In this document: piece after piece, positions 53,673 to 63,654 of the stretch
How positions within the stretch are numbered: position 1 is the stretch's first letter
Layout of the letters: every line of letters starts with the position of its first letter
Assembly (NCBI RefSeq): GCF_006740685.1
Contig: NZ_CP035425.1
Coordinates: 659,687 to 723,686, forward strand
DNA: 64,000 nucleotides
Direction: 5' to 3'
DNA from: Candidatus Nitrosopumilus sp. SW
Lineage (GTDB): Archaea; Thermoproteota; Nitrososphaeria; Nitrososphaerales; Nitrosopumilaceae
Program-made: the position numbers and the translations under genes
The notes under the pieces: generated by a model
What the model was told of the DNA's origin: nothing
Database searches by the model: none
The model's input: only the letters and a program-made list of their open reading frames with translations

Positions 53673-54587
53673 ATGAAATGTGATGGATGTGAAAATTCAG
53701 CAGTTTATACTAGAAAATATTCTGGGCAAAAACTCTGTTCAGAATGTTTCTCAAATTCCATTGTAAGAAAGACTGCAAAAACCATTTCCAAACACAAAAT
53801 GATCAAAAATAATGAATTAGTAGCTGTTGCCGTGTCTGGAGGAAAAGATTCTCTTGCACTATTGAAAATAATTCACGAAATGTCATCGACTCATAATTTT
53901 AGAATTAAAGCAATTACTATTGATGAAGGCATTCCAGGATATAGAAATGAAGCATTAGAAATTGTTGAAAAATTTTGTGGAGAGTTAGGTGTTGAACACA
54001 AAGTTTACTCTTACAAAGATCTCTTTGAATTAACACTTGATGAAGCATTGGATTTGAGAGAAAATGAAAAAACATCATCATGTTCAATTTGCGGAACTTT
54101 AAGAAGAAGAGCAATCGATCATGCTGCAAAAAATATTGGTGCAGATGTTATTGCAACGGGACACAATCTAGATGACACATTACAAACATTTGTCATAAAC
54201 ATGCTTTCAGGAGATACTAATAAAATTGGATGGATGGATCCTGATACATCTTCAAATTCGTTAAGAAAAATCAAACCATTTTGCGAGATATATGAATCTG
54301 AGATAGTGTTTTATGCATTTACAAATGATATTCCATTCCAATCAGAACCTTGTCCTCACATGAATGAAGGAATAAGAACAGAGATTCGTGAATTTCTAAA
54401 TTCGTTAGAAAAACAACACAGTGGAATTAAAAATAATTTGTATCAATCAATTCTCAGAGTATCAAGTATAGTAAAAGAAACAAACTACAAAGAAAAAACG
54501 ATTTGTGAGAAATGTGGTAGTGACTGTACAGGAAATGTATGCTCAGTTTGCAACATGGTGTTGAAGTTAAAAGAGAATCAAACCTAA
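53673..54587 (+). CDS. tRNA 2-thiolation PP-loop ATPase (Ncs6/TtuA family)
   Basis: 304 residues. N-terminal zinc finger CDGC ... CSEC, PP-loop AVAVSGGKDSLALL near 50-63, Cys pairs SCSICGTLRRR and TGHNLDD, and a C-terminal zinc finger CEKCGSDC...CSVC. It adds sulfur to U34 (or U54) of tRNA via adenylation. The two zinc ribbons match the archaeal TIGR00269-like group. It precedes SRP RNA in the same direction. Confidence 0.92.
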   Translation: MKCDGCENSAVYTRKYSGQKLCSECFSNSIVRKTAKTISKHKMIKNNELVAVAVSGGKDSLALLKIIHEMSSTHNFRIKAITIDEGIPGYRNEALEIVEKFCGELGVEHKVYSYKDLFELTLDEALDLRENEKTSSCSICGTLRRRAIDHAAKNIGADVIATGHNLDDTLQTFVINMLSGDTNKIGWMDPDTSSNSLRKIKPFCEIYESEIVFYAFTNDIPFQSEPCPHMNEGIRTEIREFLNSLEKQHSGIKNNLYQSILRVSSIVKETNYKEKTICEKCGSDCTGNVCSVCNMVLKLKENQT

Positions 54588-54590
54588 TGC

Positions 54591-54600
54591 AAATATAACA
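54591..54600 (+). promoter_or_regulatory. TATA box of SRP RNA
   Basis: aaatataaca, centred about 25 bases before the proposed 5' end at 54620. Confidence 0.55.
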
Positions 54601-54619
54601 TACTTTGTTTTAGAAAAAT

Positions 54620-54937
54620 TGGTAGTAGGTAGGATCAGGGTGCCAGCCGTGCCCTATTCTGAAACCGGCTATATGCAGAGATCAGTAACTGTTGGGTAAA
54701 TCTCTAGATGGGTAATTCCCGCTTGGTGTGCGGAAATGAAATCACGCCGAGGCGGGTGGTTGCAGGACTAGAATTATCCGAAGGGATGACTTCTAAGACC
54801 GAACCATCGAAAGGGATGAGGTCCGGGAGGGAGCAATCCTAAGGTGGAGCATCCACGCTTCCTCGTCAACGTGGCGGATCTTGTACGCCTTGAAATGGGG
54901 CTATTCGTCTAGACTGGAACCAACAGATCTGCTACCA
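54620..54937 (+). ncRNA. SRP RNA (archaeal 7S RNA)
   Basis: About 318 nt. The 5' end tggtagtag...gatc pairs with the 3' end gatctgctacca, closing helix 1 as in archaeal 7S RNA. The SRP54-binding helix 8 has GAGGTCCGGGAGGGAGCAATCC (loop GGGA and the AGGGAGCA asymmetric bulge), the most diagnostic element. GC content rises sharply here against the AT-rich flanks, as expected for a structured RNA. The Alu part with cagggtgccagccgtgccc is at the start. It helps target membrane proteins. Ends are set by the helix and the TATA distance. Confidence 0.88.
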
Positions 54938-54966
54938 TTTATTATTAAACACAAATTTACAAGATC

Positions 54967-55299
54967 ATGGAAGGAATAATTTCATTTGGAAACAAAAGAA
55001 GTTATGAGGATTTTAAAAAGCAAATTCCTCCTCAAGTAATACCATTGTTTAATTCAATTCGAGAATTTTGTTTTGATTTAGGAGAAAATGTGGTTGAAGA
55101 TGTTAGAATGCACAGAGTTGTTTTTTGTAAATCCATAACATTTCGATGGTTTACAGATGTAGAACCCCAAAAAGAAGGAGTTGTGATAAAAATTCAAAAA
55201 AACAGAAAAGACCCTATAGAAATTATTCAAATCAATAAAAACCAGCAAATTTCTGAATTTGGAGATTTAATTAAAGAAGCATATGAGCAAATTCGCTAA
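54967..55299 (+). CDS. DUF5655-like hypothetical protein
   Basis: 110 residues. Seen: GNKRSYEDFKKQIPPQVIPLFNSI and FRWFTDVEPQKEGVVIKIQKN. The length and pattern suggest the DUF5655 family, whose role is not known and which also occurs near restriction enzymes. No membrane part. It is convergent with acylphosphatase, both stops sharing CTAA. Family assignment moderate. Confidence 0.65.
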   Translation: MEGIISFGNKRSYEDFKKQIPPQVIPLFNSIREFCFDLGENVVEDVRMHRVVFCKSITFRWFTDVEPQKEGVVIKIQKNRKDPIEIIQINKNQQISEFGDLIKEAYEQIR

Positions 55300-55574
55300 T
55301 ACAAAACATCAAACTTTGAGAATTCGCCAGAAAATTTTTCATTTCGGATTTCTACATCCCCAACTATTGCATTTGCAGGTCCAGCATGAGCCCATTCAAC
55401 TAATCGACTAACATTTTCTTCATTACCTTCTAAAACGGCTTCAACACGACCATCTTTGAGATTTTTTACCCATCCAAAAACATCGTTTTGTATTGCTTTT
55501 GTTTTTAAGGTCTGGCGAAAAAAAACACCCTGAACTCTACCTGTTACAAAAAGCCTAATTCGTTGATTTGACAT
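55296..55574 (-). CDS. acyP: acylphosphatase
   Basis: 92 residues, a normal length. It cleaves acyl phosphates. The active-site loop VTGRVQGVFFRQT has the phosphate-binding Arg and WVKNLKDGRVEAVLEG has the catalytic Asn. Single-domain, cytosolic. Starts at ATG 55574 with MSNQRIRLF. Confidence 0.93.
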   Translation of the reverse strand: MSNQRIRLFVTGRVQGVFFRQTLKTKAIQNDVFGWVKNLKDGRVEAVLEGNEENVSRLVEWAHAGPANAIVGDVEIRNEKFSGEFSKFDVLY

Positions 55575-55624
55575 TCAACAAAGATTTCAGAGAGCTATTA
55601 ATCAATTTTAGGTTAAAGAAAAAA

Positions 55625-56359
55625 CTACTTTCTTTCTTTAATTCTAGCTCTACCAGTTTTTCTTGCAGCAATACTTCCGACTTTAGCTCCTGGAGGAGCG
55701 TCTCTAGAAACAGTAGAACTTTGTCCAACATGTTGATGACGACCACCACCGTGTGGGTGAACATAAGCTGCTTGAGCAACACCTCTGACTATTGGGTATT
55801 TCTTTCCTTTAGCTTTGAAGTTTCTCCATTTTCCACCTGCACTCATAAATGGTCTTTCACTAGCTCCACCACCAGCAAGAGTTCCAATCATGGCTCTATT
55901 TTTTGGATTTAGAGTAGTAAATTTTCCAGAAGGAAGTTTAACAGTAACGCCCTCATCACCGTGAGAAAAAACAGTTGCATCAGTTCCGGCAGATTTTACA
56001 ATTGCACCGCCATCACCAAAGTGTTTTTCAATATTACATACAATAGTTCCATCAGGAATATTTTGAATACTAATTACATTTCCTTTTTCAATTTTTGATT
56101 TTAATCCAAATTGTAAAGTTTCACCAACTTTTGCACCAAGAACTGCCGGAACAAAAGATACCGAACCATCTTCAAATCTAACTTTAGCTAAAGGTGCTTC
56201 TCTGCCACGTTCATGAACAAGGTCAATAATCTTGCCTTCATGTTGTTCAGATAGTGGGAAACGAGGATAGTTTGCTTTAACACCTACTTTACCAGTAGAA
56301 GTAGATCTGAATTGATTGCCTCCACGGCCACGTCTTCTTACTAATGGTCTCTTACCCAA
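55625..56359 (-). CDS. rpl2: large-subunit ribosomal protein uL2
   Basis: 244 residues. It begins GKRPLVRRRGRGGNQF as in archaeal L2, has the RALIGTLAGGGA-like segment (NRAMIGTLAGGGASERP) and the conserved peptidyl-transferase-side loop with HPHGGGRHQHVG near residue 195. It starts with TTG at 56359; there is no ATG to replace it, and an AT-rich cttaaaatcc (56384-56393) sits at about -29. It is isolated from other ribosomal genes, as usual in some archaea. Confidence 0.95.
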   Translation of the reverse strand: MGKRPLVRRRGRGGNQFRSTSTGKVGVKANYPRFPLSEQHEGKIIDLVHERGREAPLAKVRFEDGSVSFVPAVLGAKVGETLQFGLKSKIEKGNVISIQNIPDGTIVCNIEKHFGDGGAIVKSAGTDATVFSHGDEGVTVKLPSGKFTTLNPKNRAMIGTLAGGGASERPFMSAGGKWRNFKAKGKKYPIVRGVAQAAYVHPHGGGRHQHVGQSSTVSRDAPPGAKVGSIAARKTGRARIKERK

Positions 56360-56383
56360 AGTTGATCGTTTCCTACGTAAAGA

Positions 56384-56393
56384 GGATTTTAAG
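56384..56393 (-). promoter_or_regulatory. TATA box of rpl2
   Basis: cttaaaatcc on the minus strand, centred near -29 from the TTG start at 56359. Confidence 0.4.
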
Positions 56394-56435
56394 CTTGTGA
56401 TTTTTACCTGTCATTTGAAGAAATTACCACAAAGG

Positions 56436-56443
56436 TATAAAAA
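56436..56443 (+). promoter_or_regulatory. TATA box of cdc48
   Basis: tataaaaa, centred 26 bases before the ATG at 56465, so the gene is probably leaderless and starts there and not at TTG 56459. Confidence 0.55.
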
Positions 56444-56464
56444 TTAGACAGAGGGCATTTGTGT

Positions 56465-58633
56465 ATGAGTCAAAATGCTCTTTCTCTCAAAGTTCTAGAG
56501 GCATATACTAGAGATGTTGGAAGAGGAGTAGCAAGAATTGATTATGATTCAATGGACACATTAAATGCATCAACAGGTGATGTTATAGAAATTAAGGGTA
56601 AAAGACGAACAGTTGCAAAATGTCTTCCATTATATCCATCTGATGAAGGAAAGGGAATTATCAGAATTGATGGGCTAGGAAGAAATAATTCAGGAATTGC
56701 AATTGGAGATACAATTTCAGTAAGAAAAATCAAAGCAGTTGCTGCAGAAAAGGTTGTAGTTGCTCCATTAGAAGCAATTCCTCCAATTGATGAAAGATAT
56801 CTTGCAGATGCTTTAGAAAGTGTTCCTTTGATAAAAGGAGATAATGTTATGGTTCCATACTTTGGGGGACGTTTAACTTTCCAAGTAATTGGCGTTACCC
56901 CAGCTGCTGATGCAGTTTTGATTACTCAAAAAACAGTTTTCCATATTGCAGAAAAAGGAGAGACATTACGTGGAGTTCCACAAGTAACCTATGAAGACAT
57001 TGGAGGTTTAACTGATGAAATAAAGAAAGTAAGAGAAATGATTGAACTTCCATTAAGACATCCTGAAATTTTTGAAAAATTAGGAATTGAAGCTCCAAAG
57101 GGTGTTTTATTGTATGGTCCACCGGGAACAGGTAAAACATTGCTTGCAAAAGCTGTTGCAAATGAAAGTAATGCACATTTTATCAGCATTTCAGGTCCAG
57201 AAATTATGAGTAAGTTTTATGGTGAAAGTGAAGCTAGGTTAAGAGAAATTTTCAAAGAAGCAAGAGAAAAAGCTCCTTCAATTATCTTCGTTGATGAAAT
57301 TGATTCTATTGCACCAAAAAGAGAAGAAGTTACTGGAGAAGTTGAAAGAAGAGTTGTATCTCAAATGTTATCATTAATGGACGGATTAGAAGCCAGAGGC
57401 AAAGTAATTGTAATTTCTGCAACAAACAGACCAAACGCAATCGATCCTGCTCTTAGACGACCTGGTAGATTTGATAGAGAAATTGAAATCAAAGTGCCAG
57501 ATAAAAAAGGAAGAAAAGACATTCTTGCAATTCACAGTAGAAACATGCCGTTATCAGATGATGTCAACATAGATAAAATTTCATCAGTTAGTCACGGATA
57601 TGTCGGTGCAGATTTGGAATATCTATGTAAAGAAGCAGCAATGAAATGTTTGAGAAGATTATTACCCATTCTAAATCTTGAAGAAGAAAAGATTCCACCT
57701 GAGACATTAGATAAATTAATTGTAAATCATGAAGACTTTACCAAAGCTTTGATTGAGGTAACACCATCTGGAATGAGAGAAGTATTCATTGAAAATCCAG
57801 ATGTGAAATGGGATGAAGTTGGTGGTTTAGAAGATGTTAAACGAGAATTACAAGAAGCAGTTGAATGGCCAATGAAATATCCAGGTCTTTATGATAAATT
57901 AGGACACAGTATGCCTAGAGGAATATTACTTCACGGTCCAAGTGGTACAGGTAAAACATTGCTTGCAAAAGCTGTTGCAACACAAAGCGAAGCAAACTTT
58001 GTTTCTGTTAGAGGTCCTGAATTATTATCTAAATGGGTAGGGGAATCAGAAAGAGGAATTAGAGAAATTTTCAAAAGAGCAAGACAGTCTGCACCATGTG
58101 TAGTTTTCTTTGACGAAATAGACTCTATCGCACCAATTAGAGGAGCAGGTGGTGAAACTGCAGTAACTGAAAGAGTTGTCAGTCAATTACTTACAGAGTT
58201 AGATGGAATGGAGAATATGCATGGAGTTGTTGTTTTAGCTGCAACAAACAGAGCAGATATGATTGATCCAGCATTATTGAGACCAGGCAGATTTGATAAA
58301 ATTATTCAAGTACCAAATCCAGATAAAGATAGTAGAAAGCGTATTCTGGAAATTAATGCCGAAAAGATTCCTATGGGAGATGACGTAGATTTAGATAAGA
58401 TTGCAGAAGCTACAGATGGAATGAGTGGAGCTGATACTTCATCTATTGCAAATACAGCAGTTTCATTAGTTATTCATGAATATCTAGACAAACACCCAGA
58501 TGTCAAAGATGTTGAAAAAAGTAGTATTGATGCCAAAGTTACCATGAAACACTTTGAAGAAGCAGTAAAGAAAGTAAGAGAACAAAAAGACCTCAAGATG
58601 GGCGAAAAACTGGTAGCATCTTACTACAGATAG
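56465..58633 (+). CDS. Cdc48/VCP-type AAA ATPase
   Basis: About 722 residues. N-domain (1-180) of double-psi barrel type, then two AAA modules. D1 has [19 protein letters not shown] and [16 protein letters not shown]2 has [17 protein letters not shown] with a Ser in place of the second Pro in the P-loop, and [13 protein letters not shown]. Both have the R-finger SRH-type RPGRFD. It unfolds proteins for the proteasome. Divergent from rpl2 by about 105 bases. The C-terminus ends in a basic tail without the eukaryotic motif. Confidence 0.95.
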   Translation: MSQNALSLKVLEAYTRDVGRGVARIDYDSMDTLNASTGDVIEIKGKRRTVAKCLPLYPSDEGKGIIRIDGLGRNNSGIAIGDTISVRKIKAVAAEKVVVAPLEAIPPIDERYLADALESVPLIKGDNVMVPYFGGRLTFQVIGVTPAADAVLITQKTVFHIAEKGETLRGVPQVTYEDIGGLTDEIKKVREMIELPLRHPEIFEKLGIEAPKGVLLYGPPGTGKTLLAKAVANESNAHFISISGPEIMSKFYGESEARLREIFKEAREKAPSIIFVDEIDSIAPKREEVTGEVERRVVSQMLSLMDGLEARGKVIVISATNRPNAIDPALRRPGRFDREIEIKVPDKKGRKDILAIHSRNMPLSDDVNIDKISSVSHGYVGADLEYLCKEAAMKCLRRLLPILNLEEEKIPPETLDKLIVNHEDFTKALIEVTPSGMREVFIENPDVKWDEVGGLEDVKRELQEAVEWPMKYPGLYDKLGHSMPRGILLHGPSGTGKTLLAKAVATQSEANFVSVRGPELLSKWVGESERGIREIFKRARQSAPCVVFFDEIDSIAPIRGAGGETAVTERVVSQLLTELDGMENMHGVVVLAATNRADMIDPALLRPGRFDKIIQVPNPDKDSRKRILEINAEKIPMGDDVDLDKIAEATDGMSGADTSSIANTAVSLVIHEYLDKHPDVKDVEKSSIDAKVTMKHFEEAVKKVREQKDLKMGEKLVASYYR

Positions 58634-58697
58634 AACTAAAAATCACATAATAATAACAGATATTTTTAAAAAATATCATAATTGAGTAGATAAAATA

Positions 58698-60101
58698 ATG
58701 AAAGTCACATCTTTGAACTCTGCATCAGTTTTGATAGAAGATGAAAATGTCAAAATTCTTTGTGATCCATGGCTAATTGGAGAAGAATATTTTGGGTCCT
58801 GGGGTATCTACCCACCATATGAATTCAAATCAGATATGTTTGAAGGTGTTGATTTTATCTACATTAGCCACATACATCCTGACCATTGTAGCAAAAAAAC
58901 TCTTCAGAATCTTGACAAGAAAATTCCAGTTTTAATTCACAGATTTGTTGAAAAATCATTAAAATTCAAAATTGAAGAATTAGGATTCAAAGTAATTGAG
59001 CTTGAACATAATCTTAGAATTAGATTAAAAAATAACGTTTTCATAAATATTCTAGCAGCAGATAATTGCGATCCAAACATTTGTGGAAAATTAATGGGTT
59101 GTGGCTTATTAGAAACAAAATTTGGCACCACCCAAATTGACACGATGTCAATTATTGATAATGAAAAAGAAGTGATAGTAAATACAAATGATTGTCCATT
59201 ACAAATTGCAAAAAATACAGCCAAATTAGTAAAAACACTATATCCAAAAATTGATCTGTTACTTGTAGGTTATGTTAAAGCATCTTCATACCCACAAACA
59301 TTTGAACTTGAAATTGAAGATAAGGTGATAGAATCAGAAAAGAAGCAAGAGCAAAAATTGGAAACTACAAAAGATTTTATTAATTTGTTTGAGCCTAAAT
59401 TCTACATCCCATTTGCAGGAAGATATACACTAACAGGTAAATTTAGTGAATTAAATAAATACAGAGGAGAACCAGAATTAGAATATGCATTTGAATGGTT
59501 AAGAAAAAATATTCCAGAAGAAAAACATAAAGGAATTATTTTAAATCATAATGAATTTTTTGATATTAGTAAAAATCAAATTTCAAAAAAATACGAACCA
59601 ATAAACATAAAAGAAAAAGAAAATTTTGTAAAACATAATTTTTTGAAAAAATCATTTGATTACGAACAAGAACAAATTCCAGATATATCAGAATTATTAG
59701 AATTAATTCCAAAAGCTTATGAAAATTTTGAATTAGTTAGAAAAAAGATCGGGTGGATATCAAATACTGTGATTATTTTGCGATTGGATGTAAATAACAG
59801 TAGAAAAGATAATGATCCTATTGCCGTTGCCATATCATGTAACGGGGATGGAATTCAAACAATAAAGGATGAGAAAGATATTTTAAAATTTGAAAAATAT
59901 TTACAAATGTCACTTGATTTAAGATTACTAAAATGGTTATTGTTAGGTCCAAAAAAAGCACATTGGAGTTTAGTAGATATTGGTTGTCATATAAAATACA
60001 AAAGAGTTCCAAATACATATGAGCGTGCATTGTACTATTGTTGGAATAGATTTTTTGTGTCTAAAAATGAGAAAAAGGCAGAGATAGCTAGTTTTAATTA
60101 A
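58698..60101 (+). CDS. MBL-fold metallohydrolase (CMAH/UlaG-like)
   Basis: 467 residues. N-terminal metallo-beta-lactamase fold with YISHIHPDHCSKKTL (HxHxDH), CDPWLIGEEYFGSW and a later NTNDCPLQIA (Asn-Thr-Asn-Asp). This arrangement resembles the MBL half of CMP-N-acetylneuraminate hydroxylase. The Rieske domain of that enzyme is missing. The C-terminal ~200 residues are unassigned. The substrate is unknown; the nonulosonic-acid genes in the same window make a link tempting but unproven. TATA-like sequence lies in 58665-58685. Confidence 0.78.
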   Translation: MKVTSLNSASVLIEDENVKILCDPWLIGEEYFGSWGIYPPYEFKSDMFEGVDFIYISHIHPDHCSKKTLQNLDKKIPVLIHRFVEKSLKFKIEELGFKVIELEHNLRIRLKNNVFINILAADNCDPNICGKLMGCGLLETKFGTTQIDTMSIIDNEKEVIVNTNDCPLQIAKNTAKLVKTLYPKIDLLLVGYVKASSYPQTFELEIEDKVIESEKKQEQKLETTKDFINLFEPKFYIPFAGRYTLTGKFSELNKYRGEPELEYAFEWLRKNIPEEKHKGIILNHNEFFDISKNQISKKYEPINIKEKENFVKHNFLKKSFDYEQEQIPDISELLELIPKAYENFELVRKKIGWISNTVIILRLDVNNSRKDNDPIAVAISCNGDGIQTIKDEKDILKFEKYLQMSLDLRLLKWLLLGPKKAHWSLVDIGCHIKYKRVPNTYERALYYCWNRFFVSKNEKKAEIASFN

Positions 60102-60123
60102 ATAACAAATCTAATTCTCGTAA

Positions 60124-61413
60124 ATGTCAGAATACAGGGGATATGAAGGAAATTCATTAGAATTTCTAAAGAAAAATCAAGTAATAGTTGGAGATTTTGT
60201 AAAAATTCTATCAGATATTACATATTCAGGCATAATTATGCCTAGATATGAGCATAGTGACGATAAACATATTGTTTTGAAATTAAAAAGCGGATATAAT
60301 GTTGGATTAGAAATTGAAAAGATAGAAAAGATAGAGAAAATTCAATCTTCAGAAAATACTGTTGATGAACCTAAAAAAATAAACAAAGTTGAAGGATTGC
60401 CAAAAGTATTACTGCTTTCAACTGGAGGAACAATTGCAAGTAAAATAGACTATAGAACAGGGGCAGTCACACCAGTATTAACCGCTGAAGAATTAAACTC
60501 ATCAGTTCCAGAACTTTCTAAAATTGCAAATATTGATGCAGAAGTTTTGTTGTCAGAATATTCTGAAAATATAATGCCAGAAAATTGGTTAGAGATCGCA
60601 AAAAAAATTAGTAATTATTCAGATTCAGATTACTCAGGAATCATTATTGCTCATGGAACTGATACAATGCATTACACATCATCGTTTCTTTCATTTGCAT
60701 TAGCAGGGTTTCCAATTCCTATTGTTTTAGTTGGATCACAAAGATCATCAGACAGAGCATCATCGGATGCAGCACTAAATTTGATAGGAGCAACAAGATT
60801 CATCACAGAAAGCAAAACAAAAGGAGTGTACATTGTTATGCATAATGATGAAAATGATAACACAGTTGCATGTCATATTGGAACAAGAGTTAGAAAAAAT
60901 CATACAAGTAAACGAGGGGCATTTCAAACAATAGGGGATAATCCAGCATTCATAATTGTAGAAGAAAAAATTCAAAAAAATATTTCTAAAGAATTCTATA
61001 AAACTCAAAAATTCCAACCAAAAATTAATCTAGATACAAAAATTGCTTTAGTAAAATATTATCCAGGATACGATCCTAAACTAATTGAACATATTATCGA
61101 TGGCGGATACAAAGGAATAATCTTTGAAGGAACAGGATTAGGACATGTTGGAAGAGTAATGTATGATTCTATAAAAAAAGCTAATGAAAAAGGGATGTTT
61201 CTAGGTATGACATCACAATGCATTGATGGAAGAGTAAGAATGACAGTGTATGAAAGTGGCAGAGATCTTCTAAATTTAGGCATAATTCCACTAGAAAATA
61301 TGCTTCCAGAGGTGGCTCTAGTAAAAGCAATGTGGGCACTTGGAAATACTCAGAATATAGAAGAGGTAAAAGAAATTATGCTTGATAACATTGCATCAGA
61401 AATGTCAATCTAG
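60124..61413 (+). CDS. gatD: Glu-tRNA(Gln) amidotransferase subunit D
   Basis: 429 residues. N-terminal barrel (1-80), then an asparaginase-like domain: LLSTGGTIASKIDYRTGAV with the nucleophile Thr, AHGTDTMHYTSS, and QRSSDRASSDAALN. It frees ammonia from Gln for GatE, which then makes Gln-tRNA from Glu-tRNA. It is 8 bases before gatE. The archaea-specific GatDE pair confirms the domain of life. Confidence 0.95.
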   Translation: MSEYRGYEGNSLEFLKKNQVIVGDFVKILSDITYSGIIMPRYEHSDDKHIVLKLKSGYNVGLEIEKIEKIEKIQSSENTVDEPKKINKVEGLPKVLLLSTGGTIASKIDYRTGAVTPVLTAEELNSSVPELSKIANIDAEVLLSEYSENIMPENWLEIAKKISNYSDSDYSGIIIAHGTDTMHYTSSFLSFALAGFPIPIVLVGSQRSSDRASSDAALNLIGATRFITESKTKGVYIVMHNDENDNTVACHIGTRVRKNHTSKRGAFQTIGDNPAFIIVEEKIQKNISKEFYKTQKFQPKINLDTKIALVKYYPGYDPKLIEHIIDGGYKGIIFEGTGLGHVGRVMYDSIKKANEKGMFLGMTSQCIDGRVRMTVYESGRDLLNLGIIPLENMLPEVALVKAMWALGNTQNIEEVKEIMLDNIASEMSI

Positions 61414-61421
61414 GAGAAAAA

Positions 61422-63326
61422 ATGTCAGAATTTTCAATAGATGAGTTAGGAGTTAAAGTAGGACTGGAAATTCATCAGCAACTAGCTACAAATAAAAAAT
61501 TATTTTGTAATTGTCCACCTATTGATACAGATGAATATTCTATAAAATTTCAAAGAAAGTTACGTGCTGCTAAGAGTGAATTAGGAGAATATGATCCTGC
61601 GGCATTATTTGAAAAATCAAAATCAAAAACTATAATGTATTTTGCAAATCCAGAAAGTAGTTGTCTTGTTGAACAAGATGAAGAACCACCACATGAGTTA
61701 GATGAAGATGCAAAGAAAATTTCTTTGGTAATCGCATCAGCACTACAATCAAAGATATTTAGAGAAATATATCCAATGAGAAAAACAGTGGTGGATGGAT
61801 CAAATACTACAGGATTTCAACGAACAATGTTAATTTCACAAGGGGGTTCTTTTAATGTAGATAATAAAAAAATTGGAATTCAATCCATTTGTTTAGAAGA
61901 AGATGCAGCAAAGATTTTGGGAGAAGAGGGTTCAATTAAAAAATACGGTTTAGAACGCTTAGGAGTTCCTCTAGTTGAAATTGCTACTGAACCATTTGAA
62001 GTAAAACCACATGAAATTAAAAAAATTGCATTAGCATTAGGGAGAATTTTAAGGAGTACTAAAAAAGTAAAAAGAGGATTAGGTTCAATTCGACAAGATG
62101 TTAATGTTTCAATTAAAGATGGAAATGTTGTAATTGAGGTCAAAGGAGTTCAGCAGCTTGATCAATTAGAAAAAGTGGTAGAATATGAGGCTAAAAGACA
62201 ACACGGATTACTAAAAATCTCAAAAAAATTACAGGGTATTGATTGGACTCATGATAATAAAGATCGTAAAGATGTAACAGATCTATTCAAAAAATGTAAA
62301 TCAAAAATTATCCAAAATGCTATAAATAAAAATCAGAAAATATTTGGAATTTCATTTAGAAATATGGCAGACATGTTTGGATATTCACCATATGAAGGAA
62401 TTAGATTAGGAAAAGAAGTAGCAGAACTAGTACGATTTTTTGGAATAGGAGGAGTTTTTCATTCTGATGAGTTACCAAATTACGGTGTTGAAAATAAAGA
62501 CATTAATGATTTGAAAGAAACGTTGGAAATTAACGATAATGATGGATTTTTAATTTTGGCAGCTCCAGACGAGAAAATGGAGGTAGTTATAGATCAGATA
62601 GTTTTGAGAATTGAATACATCAGAAATGAAGGAATCCCAATCGACACACGATTAGCAACTCAAAGTGGAGAGACTAAATTTCTGAGACCAAGACCAGGTG
62701 CAGCAAGAATGTATCCTGAAACAGACATTCCCCCAATAATAATTTCAAAAACAGAATTAAGTAATGCAATAGAAAACATTCCCAAATCATGGGACGATTC
62801 AATTAAAGAATTACAAACAAAATATCAACTAAATCTTCAATTATCAGAACAACTTTTTGATTCAAATTATTTTGAGTTATTTGAAAATGTAGTTGTAAAA
62901 ACCAAAGTGAATCCAACGTTTGTTGCATCAGTATTATGTTCAACTATAACAAATTTAGAGAGAAATGGATTAGATTCAAAATTATTAAAAGATGAAGAAA
63001 TAACAAAAACATTTCAATTTTTAGAGGAAGGAAAAATTACTAAAGAATCAGTTGAAATTATTTTTGAGAATATTATGAATGGAAAGTCTCAAACAATAGA
63101 AGAGGCAATGAAAAATGCTTCAATTGAGGCGGTAGATGAATCAGAATTAGAGAGAATCTGTTACCAAGTTGTTGAAAATAACCAGGAAATTATAAAAAAT
63201 CAAAAAGAAAGAGCAATCGGACCTCTAATGGGAATTGCAATGAAGGAGTTAAGAGGCAAAGCATCTGGAGAAACGATCAACAAACTTCTTTTAAAAAATA
63301 TCAAAAATAAATTAGAAAATAACTAA
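61422..63326 (+). CDS. gatE: Glu-tRNA(Gln) amidotransferase subunit E
   Basis: 634 residues, a usual length. The GatB-like catalytic part starts VKVGLEIHQQLATNKKLFCNC, with the YFANPESSCLVEQDEEPP and SIRQDVNVSIKDG segments. A GAD-like insert is around 290-400 and a YqeY-like tail at the end (GPLMGIAMKELRGKASGE). It binds Glu-tRNA(Gln) and uses GatD's ammonia. Coupled to gatD. Confidence 0.95.
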   Translation: MSEFSIDELGVKVGLEIHQQLATNKKLFCNCPPIDTDEYSIKFQRKLRAAKSELGEYDPAALFEKSKSKTIMYFANPESSCLVEQDEEPPHELDEDAKKISLVIASALQSKIFREIYPMRKTVVDGSNTTGFQRTMLISQGGSFNVDNKKIGIQSICLEEDAAKILGEEGSIKKYGLERLGVPLVEIATEPFEVKPHEIKKIALALGRILRSTKKVKRGLGSIRQDVNVSIKDGNVVIEVKGVQQLDQLEKVVEYEAKRQHGLLKISKKLQGIDWTHDNKDRKDVTDLFKKCKSKIIQNAINKNQKIFGISFRNMADMFGYSPYEGIRLGKEVAELVRFFGIGGVFHSDELPNYGVENKDINDLKETLEINDNDGFLILAAPDEKMEVVIDQIVLRIEYIRNEGIPIDTRLATQSGETKFLRPRPGAARMYPETDIPPIIISKTELSNAIENIPKSWDDSIKELQTKYQLNLQLSEQLFDSNYFELFENVVVKTKVNPTFVASVLCSTITNLERNGLDSKLLKDEEITKTFQFLEEGKITKESVEIIFENIMNGKSQTIEEAMKNASIEAVDESELERICYQVVENNQEIIKNQKERAIGPLMGIAMKELRGKASGETINKLLLKNIKNKLENN

Positions 63327-63329
63327 TTA

Positions 63330-63414
63330 TGCGGGAAGTGGGATTTGAACCCACGAACTCCTAAAAGATAAGGATCTGAACCTTACGCCGTTGACCAGGC
63401 TGGGCGACTCCCGC
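63330..63414 (-). tRNA. tRNA-Leu (CAG)
   Basis: 85 nt on the minus strand. Acceptor arm GCGGGAG pairs with TTCCCGC, discriminator A (63330). Anticodon stem TAAGG/CCTTA encloses the loop TTCAGAT, anticodon CAG. T-arm GTGGGTTCAAATCCCAC is canonical, and a long variable arm marks a type II Leu tRNA. CCA is not encoded. An acttattctag stretch (63434-63444) could be the TATA box. Confidence 0.95.
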
Positions 63415-63483
63415 ATTGTAAATTTTTGAAATCTAGAATAAGTTTCTTTATTATACTGAAAGTGTAACATCTATCAATCCAAA

Positions 63484-63654
63484 ATGAAAACTGAATTCAA
63501 AGAAGTTTATTGTATGAATTGTAAAAAAGTGTTAGGACGTTATAATGTTAAATTTTATGATGATGATAAAATTTCAGAGTTGTTTAAGACAACTCATTCT
63601 ACTCATGTCAGAAAGGGGCATCAGATAAATATCAAAAAATTTGTAAAAGATTAA
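63484..63654 (+). CDS. small zinc-finger-like protein
   Basis: 56 residues: MKTEFKEVYCMNCKKVLGRY, then a short beta part and THSTHVRKGHQINIKKF. The CxxC pair and two or three His could form a single zinc finger. The ATG at 63484 is preceded by a tttattatact element (about 63447-63457). Its stop overlaps that of the HAD gene (TTAA). Family unknown. Confidence 0.6.
   Translation: MKTEFKEVYCMNCKKVLGRYNVKFYDDDKISELFKTTHSTHVRKGHQINIKKFVKD

Noticed and set aside
54620-54937. RNase P RNA as an alternative for the GC-rich RNA
   Set aside because: The GGTCCGGGAGGGAGCA helix 8 motif and closing terminal helix are SRP hallmarks.
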